Part shown: piece after piece, positions 35,561-47,218 of the stretch | Layout: the number at the start of each line of letters is the position of its first letter | Numbering within the stretch: the stretch's first letter is position 1 | Assembly: GCA_039519185.1 (NCBI GenBank) | Contig: CM076854.1 | Location: 14,295,192-14,359,191, forward strand | Direction: 5' to 3' | DNA length: 64,000 bases | Origin: Astragalus membranaceus | Lineage: Eukaryota; Streptophyta; Magnoliopsida; Fabales; Fabaceae | Program-made: the position numbers and the translations under genes | Notes under the pieces: generated by a model | What the model was told of the DNA's origin: nothing | Seen by the model: the letters and a program-made list of their open reading frames with translations, nothing else | The model's database searches: none

Positions 35561-36910
35561 TGATAACTCATATTTATATGAGTTATTTATGCTCTTATCA
35601 CTTAAATCAATACAAGTTCTCAAGTAATATCCGTGCTTTATTAGGTAAATATTAGTTATTTAGAGGAAAGAAGGGTTAGGAGCTTGTTTGTTATCATTTG
35701 ACACATTTGGTGCCTTTTTGAGTATTTTAATGTTTCTGCTAAGTGTTGCAGCGGTAAGCGCTACAGCGCTAGGGAGCTGTCGGCCACTTGGATATTTATG
35801 AAGCCACTTGCTGCTTGATGAGTCATCAATCTGATCTTCTTCTTCTCAGCCTGATATAGGAGCCTCCAAGTGGATTCAATAAGACACTTGGCGCCTCGCC
35901 GCCTCCTAATTGAAGCTTAAGTGATAGTTGGTGATGAGTTTCATCATTGCCCTTTTTGTAAAGCCACTTTATGAGATATGGATAATATCTATCTCACTTC
36001 TTCTTCCTCACAACATGGATTTCGAAATAAGGAGAGTTACTTGGAGAAAAAATACTTGACACCTAGTATTCCTCCATTAATCCTCCATTCTTGAAGCTTT
36101 TATTTTTAGTTTAGTTTTATTATCACACCTACGGTTTGCTCACGCCATAGCATCATCCATCGTGCATGACTTGGGATTCTTGGAGTGCATCTTTTGTAAC
36201 CATTCTTCTCTTGCTCACCTACGGTAATATGAACTTTTCAGTTTATGTTGTGTTGATGATGCTTGTCATGAGCTAAACACTTGTAGTTGGATTGTTCTTA
36301 GTTTGTAATGAACCTTGAGTAGTGTTTATATAATATTATGATGTTTGCGTTTCATTCCTTCTGTTATAATGCTTTCAAACTTGTTTTGGGATTGATCAAC
36401 TAAAATAAGGGGCTTCGTAGGTACAGACATGGTTTACGAAGAGACTTCAAGAATTGATATGAATGAAAGGTCATTTAAATGACTTGTGCTTAACCCTAGA
36501 CATAGGGGAGTAATAGTTCATAAGGTAAAAGCTGTAAGTTCTTCATTATAGAGGGGTGAACTTATTTAGAGCCTAGACATAGGAGTCTTGTAACAAAGCC
36601 CTGGCGACAGTGACTGAAAGCACGCTTCCATACGCTACAGCGTTTAGTATTATAACACTCTACTCTTGGGAATTTACATAACAAATGAGCTATCCAACTC
36701 ACTTTATAACTTCTTGAATTTCTTACTGTTTTCATAACAACTTATTATGTTCACACTTCAAAACTTGTTATTTTTATTTGTTTTCTCTAGCTTAACGACT
36801 AATTTAAATATAGAAGTAAACTCAACAATCTCCGTGGGAACGATGTTTACTTATCACTCTATTACTTGTTGTGATTGTGTATACTTGCACAAACTACTTT
36901 TCGCACAACA
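35561..36910 (+). repeat. 3' LTR of a plus-strand Athila-like element
   Basis: Starts TGATAACTCATATTTATATG right after the purine tract AGTTTGGGGGTG (35549-35560) and ends GCACAACA at 36910. The end is the mirror of the start of the LTR at 39833 (TGTTGTG...GTGCAAGTATACAC), so the two belong to one family in opposite orientation. It abuts the truncated RT of the minus-strand element exactly at 36911. Confidence 0.8.
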
Positions 36911-37341
36911 TCAGCAACTGGATAAATGATTCCAGCATCAAGCCAATTGATGATCTCCTTTCTATCTACTTCTTTCATAATAGAATTCAGTCTCCTTTGT
37001 GCTTTAATGCTATTCTTGGAGTTTTCCTCTAGGCAGATTCTATGCATGCACAGAGTAGGGCTTAACCGCTTGTTGTCAGCCATTTGCCAACCAATAGCTT
37101 TCTTGTGCTTCTTCAGAATACCAAGCAATTCTTCCTCTTGAACAACATTCAATTGGGCAGCAATTATGACTGGGAGAGTATCTTCACTCCCCAAATAAGC
37201 ATACTTCAAATGAGGGGGTAGTTGCTTCAACTCAAGCTTGGGTGGTTTCTCAATGGAAGGTATGTTATCCTTGAAGCTGTCAACATCAAGTTCCAAAGAT
37301 TCATACCTTTTTTTACCATCTCTGAATTTCAGGCTTGTCAA
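36911..37341 (-). pseudogene. Athila-type RT, N-terminal fragment
   Basis: Encodes ELKQLPPHLKYAYLG, then VVQEEELLGILKKHKKAIGW and KEIINWLDAGIIYPVAD, the conserved start of Athila reverse transcriptase. The RT is cut after PVAD by the neighbouring LTR; the catalytic YMDD region is missing. Confidence 0.88.
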
Positions 37342-37372
37342 TACTGAGTTCAGTAATTCCCTCTTTCTTTAA

Positions 37373-38085
37373 TTACTTCATTTTCACGTGCCCCGGCTCT
37401 TTTTTCAATACATCATGCTCCTGTAGCAACTGTTTCTGCACCAAACTGTCAATGGCAGAAACAAAGTTACATTCAGCAGTGCTGGTGCTATCTTCAGGAT
37501 ATTTCATACCATTGGGCACATTGAATGCGACTTCTTGGTCATTGACTCTCATTGTTAGCTCCTCTTTCTGGACATCAATCAAGGTTCTGCCTGTGGCCAA
37601 AAATGGTCTTCCAAGGATAATTGGTACAATCCTTGTCAGCCTCAAAATCAAGTATTATAAAATCCACGGGAAAAACAAATTTATCAACCTTAATTAAAAC
37701 ATCTTCAATTTTACCTTCAGGATAAACAGTAGATCTGTTTGCCAAAGAAAGAGTTACTGTGGTAGGTTTTGCTTCTCCAATTCCAAGTTGTTCAAAAATG
37801 GATTTGGGCATCAAATTAATACTTACTCCAAATCACACAAGGCTCTACCACAATAATTCCCTCCAATGGAGCAAGGAATTGTAAAACTACCTGGATCCTT
37901 CAATTTTTGAGGAACTTTGCTTTGCAGAGCATCATACTTGTCTCTTGAGTCATGGCCACAGTTTCAAACTCACCAAGTCTCCTTCTTTTAGTTAAAACAT
38001 CCTTCATGAACTTGGTGTAATTGGGCATTTGTTGCAGAGCATCCACCAATGGAATGTTGATGTGGAGCTGTTTGAGAATCTCCAT
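37373..38085 (-). pseudogene. Athila-type protease region
   Basis: Three overlapping frames. LHINIPLVDALQQMPNYTKF and LGEFETVAMTQE (37900-38085) lead into the protease: MPKSIFEQLGIGEAKPT and PVDFIILDFEAD (37575-37814), then IILGRPFLATGRTLIDVQ (37373-37651). The D-L-G active-site region near 37815-37845 has a frame break next to the Asp codon, so the protease is dead. Confidence 0.85.
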
Positions 38086-38152
38086 AAATTTCCCAAATTA
38101 TTTATCCTGAGATGCCTTTTTCAACCTTTGAGGAAAAGGAGGAGGAGGTCTT

Positions 38153-39300
38153 TCAGAAACCACTTTTTTGGGTCACTTTGGGTGCTGGAGTAGCCGTGTC
38201 TGCTGCAACATCAGAGCTTGCATCAATAGGGATTTCTCCATTGCTAGGAGCATTCAATTCAGCACCTGTCTTTGCATTATTAGGCAAGGCAGCAGTCTCC
38301 TTACCACTTCTGAGGATAATGGCCTTAACTTGCTCTTCACCAGGTGGCGTTGCTGGTTCAGTAGTGCTGGGCAAAGTACCACTAGGTCTAGATGAAATTG
38401 CAGTAGCAATTTGGCCAATTTGATTTTCTAAATTCTTGATGGCAGCTCCTTGGCTTTGGTACTGGCCTTTGGTCTCATTCATGAATGTTTTGAGTGCCTC
38501 AGTCAAAGAGTTGTCAGCAGTAGGCTTGAGAGTTGGTTGAGCAGGGAATCCTGGTGGTGTGCCAGGTTTTGCTTGAGTAGGTGCTGCACTTGCCTCTGCT
38601 TTGTTACCTCCCCATGAGAAATTAGGATGAATCCTCCACCCTGGGTTGTATGTGTTGGAATAAGGATTATTGTTTTTGTTGAAATTGCCTATATAATTGA
38701 CAGATATAGGGTTTCCTGGGCAATCCTCAAACAGATGTCCTCCATTGCAGTACACACAATTAGCCACACCTGCCTTTTCTGTAGGTGTTGTCTCTATAGA
38801 AGCAGAGGCAGCAGCAATAGTAGCAGCAGGTGCTGCTGGGGTAGAGCACATATTCTTCAACATATTAGTGAGGGAAGCAACTTGGGCAGAGAGGGCAGTC
38901 ACTTCAAAAACTTCATGCATTCCTGCAACTTTCTTAGCAGCACTGATTCTGGCAGTAGGCCATTGATAACTGTTGGCAGCAATTGTCTCTATCAATTCAT
39001 ATGTTTCATTGTAGGAATGGTTCAATAAAGCACCTCCTGCAGAAGCATCTAACAATAGTATGGTCTGGGGAACAAGACCATTGTAAAATGTCTCTTGTTG
39101 CATGAAAGATGCAATATCATTTCTCATTCTAGCATTCTTGACAGGGGGAAATATTTGACTAAGAATTTCTCAGCCATTGAATACCAACTATCCACATAAT
39201 TAGGTTCCAAAGAGTTCAGCCAAGCTTTAGCTTTGTCCTTAACAGAATAAGGAAATAGCCTTAGCCTGAATGCATCTTCAGTTACCCCAGGCATTTTAAA
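38153..39300 (-). pseudogene. Athila-type gag, central and C-terminal part
   Basis: Contains the Athila gag signature (DAFRLRLFPYSVKDKAKAWL, in a separate frame at 39180-39300). ETFYNGLVPQTILLLDASAG and SYNETYELIETIAANSYQWP follow, then a CX2CX3HX4C zinc knuckle (CVYCNGGHLFEDC) and NPYSNTYNPGWRIHPNFSWG. A Gly/Pro/Ala/Thr-rich tail follows. At least one frameshift lies near 39130. Confidence 0.92.
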
Positions 39301-39710
39301 ATTGTTGCATACATCAAGGGTCTCAAATGCAAGGGAGGGTCTTCAGCGGGTCCTCCAGCGAATTGCCCCACTGTTTGTAACATTTTAAACATCATAGGCT
39401 TGCATTCAAATTGGGCAGCATTGATAGCAGGTGTCACAATGCCTGTGTCCATGGTGATAGGATCAAAGACAGCATAATCCCTCATAGGCCTCTCCTTGTC
39501 ATTGGCCATTTCAATGTTTGTTGGAGCATGGACCACAATTGCATTCCCCTCTGCTTCTACCTGAATTACAAGTATCACTTCAGGAACAGGTTCTGCCATT
39601 TGAGCTGCTCTTAGCGCTTCAAGTCTCTCTCTAGCCTCTTTTCTCAACCTCCTTGCTCCTCTTTCAATCTCAAAATTAAGAGGATGTTCTGGCTCTTGAT
39701 GTCTACGCAT
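39282..39710 (-). pseudogene. Athila-type gag, N-terminal part
   Basis: 142 codons from the ATG at 39710, about 100 bp inside the primer site. The Arg/Glu-rich start (RGARRLRKEARERLEALRAAQ) and the later phrase QFAGGPAEDPPLHLR fit Athila gag. It overlaps the next frame. Confidence 0.88.
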
Positions 39711-39809
39711 ACAAGTTTCTTAAAACTGAAATTCACAACACAAAGTTAGAAGCAAAAGCTTACTAAAACAAGTACTAATTCAAAGATTTTAGAAATTAAA
39801 TCTATTAAC

Positions 39810-39826
39810 CCCCGGCAACGGCGCCA
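39810..39826 (-). other. Primer binding site, tRNA-Asp type
   Basis: The plus strand CCCCGGCAACGGCGCCA is complementary to the element's primer site on the minus strand; the LTR starts at 39833. Confidence 0.9.
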
Positions 39827-40432
39827 AAAACTTGTTGTGTAAAAACGTGTGCAAGTATACACAGTCAAACGAGTAATAAAGTGATAAGAAAATATTGTTC
39901 CCACGAGAATTATGTAGTTTAACTTCTAGATCTATTCACTAGTACTCGAATTAGTAAGGGGAAAATAAAAAGTAAAGCGAGGTAAAAATTCATGGTGTTA
40001 AACAGTAATTACATTGCAAATAGTAATAAAATCAGTAACACGAGGTATTAAATCAGAAAGATGGTATTAGTCAAGACCAGGATCCGTAACTACTTCACTA
40101 TGTAACAGTGTTGTGGTCAGTGCTGTGATAGCATTCAGTGCGCATAATTGAAATTAAACTTTCCAATTTTAAGATCAGAATATTGAAAAGGTTCCCTTAT
40201 TCCTAAGCTCCTATTTGGTTTATTCTGAAGTGTGTAAAGCATGTGTCAGATCACACTATGGCCCTAGCTTCATATTCCTCTTCTTCACTGGGAAAAGCAA
40301 TATTCCTATTAACTTTTTAACCATATTAACTCATTAAATCAGCACTTTGATTCCTTTCAGATATCAAAACACGCTACCCTAATTAAAGTGATCAAGTTCA
40401 AAAAGAGCATATAGCATTAAATCGCATGAGTG

Positions 40433-41004
40433 CCTTGGGCAAGTCACCATGACTGCCTGAATATGATTAATGAGGCTTGGCAATCTCATGTTGTTGGCTG
40501 CCCTATGGTAGTCCTCAATCAGAAGCTAAAAAATCTTAAGTTAAAGCTTAAGGCTTGGAATAAAGATGTCTTTGGGGACGTTAATATGCGGGTGCAAGTG
40601 GCGACCGCATCCCTAGACCACGTTCAAGCACAGATTGATAATGATGGCTATTCAGAGTTGTTAGAGGAGCAAGAAAAGGTCCATCAGCTTGAGCTACAAC
40701 AAGCTTTAGCTTCCCAAGAGGATTTTTGGCTCGAAAAATCTAGACTCAACTGGCACTCACATGGTGATCGCAACACAAAATTTTTCCATCAGATGGTCAG
40801 GATTAGACATATTACCAAGCAAATAACTGCCCTAAAGCATGGTGATGTTCTTCTTACTTCTCCGAATGAAATTGAATCTCATGTTGTTAATTATTTTGAG
40901 AATATCTTCGCCTCTAATAACCAGTGTCTTGATAATGGTATGGTGGAGGAGATTATCCCTAATCTTGTTACAGGTGAGGAGAACAATATGCTCTCCAACG
41001 TTCC
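40433..41004 (+). pseudogene. LINE ORF2, segment before RT
   Basis: Encodes the linker between endonuclease and RT (LKLKLKAWNKDVFGDVN, EDFWLEKSRLNWHSHGDRNTKFFH), typical of plant L1 elements. The endonuclease domain is missing because of 5' truncation. The frame resumes after the solo LTR at 42609. Confidence 0.85.
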
Positions 41005-42608
41005 TGCTATACCCCAAATTTGTCCGCTCTTTTTACTACAACCGTCGTTATTTTTACCAGTTTGCAGGTCCTATTACCGTGAGTTGAGCTTGTTCGGATG
41101 CTATTCCGTTTTATTGGGCATGTGCGTAGTAATTCACTTTATTGGACCTATGTTAGATTTTTCCGATCGGGCTTTGGCCCAACTTGTTCTTTTTTAGATT
41201 TGTCTTTTAGTCAAAAATAACCTTTCATATTTAAAAAAAATAATAAGTTTTTAACTATTTTAAAAAAAAAATCATTTTTGCTTTCATTTATAATCACCAA
41301 AATATAAAATAAAGTTGCAAAAAATCAAAATTAATAGAAAAAATGAAAATAATAAAAGGGGGGTGTCAATAGCATCAACCTTCAGCCCAACAAGCTGCTT
41401 GCCCAGCAAGTCTGCTTGCCGAGCAAGTCAACTTGTCCACTCTTTACCTTACCCTTCACCTATAAAAGGATGCTCTATCCACAGTGAAAAAACACACCAC
41501 AGTGATTCAACAAGAACACTGAACACATTCTCTCCCTCTCCTAGCGAAGCTCTCGCTCTCTCTCTCCCCCTCCCTTTTTTATTTTTATTTTTCTTTTAAT
41601 TAGTTTATTTTTAAATATTATTGATAATTATTTTTCACTAGTTGCACTTTTCATTTTTTCTTTTTTGTTAACTTTTCGTTCATATTCAAAACAAAAACAA
41701 AATATTCCTTTTCCTCTCATAAATAAAGAAATATTTTCAAGAACAAAATAGGGGACTAAGTCGACTGTACAGTCGGGTTAGTCTGCTTTTTAGGTCACTA
41801 ATGAACCGTTACGGATCATGGCCTAAAATCCCTATTTAAAACAAACAAATTTCTAAATCAAAATAAACACAAACACATTTCTTTCCACAAGTCAAATTTT
41901 CAAAATAGAGGATTAAGTCGACTGTACAGTCGGGTTAGTCAGCGTTCTAGGACGAATGAATCGTACGGATCAAGAGTCCTAAAACCCCTATTCAAATAAA
42001 ATCAAACCACCACACGTCAAACTATCTTCCAAACTTCAAAAAACCCCATTTTCACAAATACGGGACTAAGCCGACTGTACAGTCGGGCTAGTCATCATTT
42101 TAGGACAAATGAACTGATCACTCAGGAGTCCTAAAGTCCCTAAATAAAATACACCAAGAAACAAAGTTTTCTACCAAGAACTACGTGTGATTTGATTCTC
42201 TACCAAGAGATACGTAGGAGCAGAGGGCGGCCGACCTCTGTCAATTGCACTTATAAAAAACCTTTTTTAGTCTTTTCCTAAATAATCCTTTTCTTCAATT
42301 CAAAAAAAATATCAAGTTTTTTCTTTCTCTTAGTTTCCTTTAATTCACGATAAAAGGGTAAAATAAACATTTCCAAAATTAATATTCTTTCCTACAACTG
42401 GTTAGCAGGTAACCTTCATTAGGAAGGATGCCGTGGGGTGCTAATACCTTCCCCACGCATAACCGACTCCCGAACCCTAATCTGGTCTCAATGACCCTCA
42501 TCCATTCCAATAGGGATTTTCCAATGTTTGCCCTTATAACTAAACTTTGGTGGCGGCTTCATTTTTGAACCTTCGAGGAATCCTCACCCGGATTTTTCGG
42601 TCGCTACA
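41005..42608 (+). mobile_element. Solo LTR (gypsy-type) inside the LINE
   Basis: Starts TGCTATACCCC and ends GGTCGCTACA, 1604 bp, flanked by GTTCC (41000-41004) and GTCCC (42609-42613), a 5-bp target duplication with one mismatch. Taking out the LTR and one duplication restores the LINE reading frame across the junction, which confirms the limits. A TATA box (CTATAAAAGG) at about 41461 gives plus orientation. No internal region remains, as expected after LTR-LTR recombination. Confidence 0.9.
41754..42093. repeat. Three tandem hairpin modules in the solo LTR
   Basis: Imperfect ~155-bp tandem repeats each contain the perfect palindrome CGACTGTACAGTCG, inside a longer imperfect palindrome bounded by GACTAA/GATTAA and TTAGTC/CTAGTC (41754-41783, 41911-41940, 42064-42093). 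In units 2 and 3 a second inverted pair TAGGAC...GTCCTA follows. They lie 290-600 bp downstream of the TATA box and so would be in the transcript. Confidence 0.85.
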
Positions 42609-44267
42609 GTCCCTAATAGGGAAGAGATCAAGCATGCCATCTTTGCTATGAATTCTAACGGTGCCCCTGGGCCGGATGGCTTTGGTGCTTTCTTTTTTTA
42701 GCAGTTCTGGGACATCATTGCGGAGGACACGGTGAGCACAGTTCAGCAGTTCTTCAAGCAAGGTTGGCTGCTCCCGAACTTCAACTTTAACTTGGTAGTT
42801 CTTATTCCTAAAGTCAACGGAGCTGACAGTATTGAGAAGTTTCGGCCTATAGCCCTTGCGAACTTCAAGTTTAAGATTATTACTAAGGTACTTGCTGACC
42901 ATCTTTCCAAAATTGCTCCCCGTATTGTTTCATCTCAACAGCGTGGCTTCATTCCTGGTAGAAATATATCGGACTGCATCTGCTTAACTTCTGAAGCCAT
43001 TAATATGCTGCATAATAGGTCTTTTGGTGGTTATATGGCTCTCAAGGTTGACGTCGCGAAAGCTTTTGATACTCTGGATTGGAATTTCCTTCTTAGAGTC
43101 CTCAAGGCTTTTGGGTTTAATAGCAAATTCTGTGATTGGATTAATGCTCTTTTGCACTCTACAAAGCTTTCGATTTCAGTCAATGGCAAGCCTTCTGGGT
43201 ACTTTAGCTGCAAGTAGGGTGTGCGTCAAGGGGACCCCCTCTCACCCCTTCTTTTCTGCTTGGCTGAGGAGGTTTTGAGCAGAGGCATTTCCAAGTCGGT
43301 GCATGATGGGGATCTCCAGTTAATAAATGGTCCTAGAGGCACTCAAATTCCATCTCATACCCTTGATGCGGATGATATCATGATTTTTTGCAGAGCTTCG
43401 CTGAAAAATATTCATAATCTCCTCAATTTCTTTACCAAGTATGGGGAAGCTTCTGGTCAGATTGTTAACTCCAGCAAATCTACCGTTCATTTGGGCGCTG
43501 TTCCCAATCACCGGCAGCGTCACATTTCCGATCTGCTGGGCTTCTCTATTGGCCAGTTGCCGTTCACCTACCTGGGCATCCCCATTTTCAAAGATAAGCC
43601 TAAAGCTGGTTATTTACTGCCTATCGCTGACAAGATTAAAGCCAAGTTATCAGCGTGGAAAGCTTCGCTCCTCTCTATTGCCGGAAGAGCGCAGCTGGTC
43701 AAGTCGGTTGTTCAAAGTATGTTAGTTTACAGCTTCCTGATATACAAATGGCCTACCTCTCTGTTGAATACGGTGGATTCTTGGATCAGAAATTTCATTT
43801 GGTCTGGTGACGTCAATCAGCATAAAGTGGTTACTGTGGCATGGCATAAGGTATGTAAACCAACCTCTGAGGGGGGTCTTGGGATTAGATCCCTTAAAGA
43901 CACAAATAAGGCAGCCTGTCTTAAGCTTAGCTGGGAACTCAGCATTTCCCATAATAGCTGGGCTGTCTTATTAAGGTCCCGGGTTTTCAGAAATAATACT
44001 ACGATCTCTTATCATATCAGTTCGTCTTTGTGGGGTAATTTGCGTGATCATCTATCCGACATCCAAGAAAATTGCATATGGCAAATTGGTAAAGGTGACT
44101 GTATCAACTTTTGGATTGATCCGTGGATGTCGGCCCCTCTGGTAAATCTTCTCAATGACCCTGAGCATCGTCAGCACTCTCTAAAGGCCCGTGTTTGTGA
44201 CTTCATTCAGAATGGTCACTGGTGTATTCCAGCATCTCTTTCTAATATCTTTCCTCAGCTGGCTTAG
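42609..44267 (+). pseudogene. LINE reverse transcriptase
   Basis: RT motifs in order: NGAPGPDGFGAFFF, VVLIPKVNGADSIEKFRPIALAN, QRGFIPGRNISDCI, VDVAKAFDTLDWNFL, VRQGDPLSPLLF, then DADDIMIF as the catalytic box (Ala-Asp-Asp), and YLGIPIFKDKPKAGY of the thumb. In-frame stops at about 42700 and 43216 inactivate it. Confidence 0.92.
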
Positions 44268-45438
44268 CTCCTTCGTGAAAAAGATCTGCCTTCATTTGAC
44301 TCTCAGGATCAACTGATTTTGGAAAAACTCTACAGATGGTATGCTTACTTTTAAAACTGCTTATCTTTATTATAGGCCTATTGGGCAGCCTATTAGGTGG
44401 TTCAAAAATATTTGGAGTAGTGTTATCCCTCCTTCCAAATCTCTTCTTGTCTGGCGTATCCTTCATAACTGTATGCCTACAGATGAGCAGCTTAGAAACC
44501 GTGGTTGTGGCACTGTTTCCATATGTAGTCTCTGTGAAGCGGAATATGAGACCTCATTGCACCTTTTCTGTGAGTGTTCTTTCGCTAAGCAGCTCTGGGA
44601 CTGGCTTAGTGGTAAGCTTTCCATTAATATTAATGTTTCCTCCCCGGAGATGATTATTGAGGTCTGTCTGCGACCTTGGTCTGACCAAGTGCAAGATGTT
44701 GTTACCGCCGCTGTTATTAACGTATTTTGGGCTATTTGGCATTCTCGGAATCAGATTCATTTTGACAACAAGAAGATCTTGCCCACTCACCTGAAAAACT
44801 TGATCACGGCAAATGTGAGCATTTTTGGTAATCTCAGCAAGGGCTCCACGTCAAACTCCATGCAGGAATTTTTGATTCTTAAGGCTTTTTCGGTTGATTG
44901 CAAGCCGCGTAAGGCTCCTACAACTATAGAGGTTATTTGGAAGTCCCCTCCTTGCTTTTGGGTTAAGTGTAATTCAGATGGCACTGCCAGGGGTTCTCCT
45001 GGTTTAGCTTCTTGTGGGGGTATCTTTCGCGATAGTAATGCTGAATCTCTTGGTTGTTTCATGCTTCCGCTTGGTACAAATTACGCTCTTCATGCTGAGC
45101 TTGTTGGAGTCATGGTCACCATTGAAGTGGCTTTCCATAAAGGTTGGCATCGTTTATGGATTGAGAGTGATTCTCAGCTTGCTGTTATGGCCATTTCGTC
45201 TCACTCCATTGTGCCTTGGAGTATCCGCAACCGCTGGCTTAATTGCATGGGTCTTCTAAAATCCATGACTTTCAGTTGCACTCATATTTTTCGGGAAGGG
45301 AATCACTGTGCTGATAAGCTTGCGTCTCATGGAACTACCATGTCTGGTTTCCAATGGTGGAATTCTATTCCCACTTTTATTCAGGATGATTTGAACCGTA
45401 ATAAGGTTGGTCTTCCTTCTTTTCGTTTCAGGCAGTAA
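44268..45438 (+). pseudogene. LINE zf-RVT region and RNase H
   Basis: After a stop at 44265 and a frame change, the zinc-binding region (VWRILHNCMPTDEQLRNRG, CSLCEAEYETSLHLFCEC) is followed by a plant-type RNase H (CNSDGTARG, LHAELVGVM, WIESDSQLAV, REGNHCADKLASHG). The open frame ends at 45438, followed by the 3' tail. Confidence 0.88.
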
Positions 45439-45928
45439 TTTTTGTAATTTTTGTTTGCAGGGGTTTTGGTTTATGTCCCCCCTGCTTTTTGTATTTTTGC
45501 TTTTTGTTTATTAATGAAATAGGGGGGAGTACTCTTTCCTTCTTGGTGTTTTTATCCCTAAGGAGGGTTTTGCATCAGAAGGTTTTAACAAGGCTCCTTT
45601 CCTTTTTGTTTAAAAAAAATCATGAAAAGCATTAAGAACAGAGATTAAACACACAAAGTAAGAGATAATATGACATTAAGAACAAACAAAATCAGTTACA
45701 ATAGTGATTCATCAATATTCATTCTTCCCTAACAAAAAGAGATTTAGCTAGACATAGTAGAAGGGAAAACCAGAGGTTACAGCAAAATGAAGAAGATGAA
45801 CTGAACTCATTTGAAGCTCCAAATCTTGTTCCCCAGTCTTGAATCTTCAATAGAGGATGAATGGAGAGAGTCTTTTCGAATTCTAGGGTTTCCAGCCGTC
45901 TAAAAGTGTGTTCTGCAGAATGAAAACG

Positions 45929-46044
45929 CGCTATTTATAGAGTCCAGCGCAGCAGACACTGTTCACTTATGCAGCAGATACAATTCACATTCGCTCATAG
46001 AACCACGTGGATCGCTAGCGCTCATAGAACCACGTGGATCGCTA
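45929..46044 (-). promoter_or_regulatory. LTR promoter: TATA box and two tandem G-boxes
   Basis: On the minus strand, the order is two CCACGTGG G-boxes (46030-46037 and 46003-46010, in a 27-bp tandem repeat CGCTCATAGAACCACGTGG...) and then the TATA box CTATAAATAG at 45931-45940. The spacing of about 65-105 bp suits a plant promoter. G-boxes bind bZIP and bHLH factors; activity here is inferred. Confidence 0.55.
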
Positions 46045-46334
46045 GCGTACCCACACAGGTCTATAGTCATTCCTTTTAACAGATCAAATAGCCCTTTTTG
46101 CTGCATTATTCCCTTTCTTAAATCGCTCCAAACTTCCCCCTTGCCTTCACACTTTGTTCTATAACTCGATCTAGTTCCTGTGCACCAAAATACAAGAAAA
46201 ATCGGCATAACCACTGCACGAAACTAGATTTACAAATTCACAAAATCTGCCCAAACTTTATTGGTTTTCATTAAAATCTTCATTCAAAACACAGTTTTTA
46301 ACATTCGAAACAAGCATGTGATATGGATTTATCA

Positions 46335-47218
46335 GTACCACACGCGAAGACTCAAGAGCAGTTAAGGCAAACGCTTCGAATAAGTCCGAGCTGACAAAGA
46401 CAAGTGTGGGACATCCAGACGCCAAAAGACACGTAGCATCGATCATCATCGACCAATAGTCTGTTTATTTTCATCTGCTTTCAAATAAGGACATGTGTCC
46501 AAAGCAGTTTATTTTCTTAGTTCTATAAATAGGAGTTCATACGAATAACTTAGGGCAATTTCATATCATTAAGTAACCCATTATGCTAACACATCCGAAC
46601 ACATTGTATCTCTAGCTACAGCGGTGAAGAATGTATGTCTGATGCCAACCCTTTTTGTATTTTCAAACTTATTTCAATTCAATGCAATTTCTTTTCGACA
46701 ATCGAGTGCTTCGCTCTTGTCTCTTTTATCTTAAAGCAATTTACCATTTTTATTCCCTGCACATGAGGAACTCATGATGTTCTTTTCCTCTTGGGATTCA
46801 TTTCCATGGGTTGCATGAGTTTGTTTTTACGTTACGAAAACCCTTAATGCGAAGTGTTTGGAGGATTCACAATGTTCTCCCCTTTTGGGCGTGATTTGTG
46901 TTTTGTTCAACCGTTTGGCACCTCAAATTTGATTGAACAGTCACCTAGAATCTCAGATTCGTTTGATTGTGCGTTTAATTCACCCCCTTCACCATTATCT
47001 GTCTCGAAAAGCACACACATTGGGGCTTGCAGTGTAAACCTATCAACTAGTGAACTCAGTAACTAATTCGAGTCCTTTTCTCTCACACATCTCGAATTTA
47101 TTTGTTTGACAGAGACCCTTAACGAAAAATACTAGAAAACAAATTCGCACACCCGGTGGGACTCAATTTAGAGATAGTTGTGCAAAGTTTTAATTGTGTT
47201 CTTGCTTGAATCGGTATC
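46335..47218 (+). repeat. Probable LTR and leader of a plus-strand Ty3/gypsy element
   Basis: Lies upstream of a gag remnant. It contains a TATA box (CTATAAATAG at about 46522) and the phrase CACACCCGGTGGGACTCA at about 47148 that often precedes gag in plant gypsy elements. Exact LTR edges were not found. Confidence 0.45.

Larger units (their letters stand above)
40425..45618 (+). mobile_element. L1-type LINE, 5'-truncated, with nested solo LTR
   Basis: Starts within ORF2 (PWASHHDCLNMINEAW) and runs to a poly(A) stretch at 45611-45618. The 3' tail shares phrases with the LINE at 9246-11388 (TTTTATCCCTAAGGAGGGTTTT). The flanks share an imperfect AGCATTAA that may be the target duplication. 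A solo LTR (41005-42608) splits the open frame. Confidence 0.9.
39833..46334 (-). repeat. 5' LTR of the minus-strand Athila element, split by a LINE
   Basis: Plus-strand edges are TGTTGTG (39833) and GGATTTATCA (46334). The LTR is interrupted by LINE sequence from about 40425 to 45618; removing that leaves about 1.3 kb, the same size as the related LTR at 35561-36910. On the minus strand it has a TATA box (CTATAAATAG, 45931-45940) and two upstream G-boxes. Confidence 0.78.
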
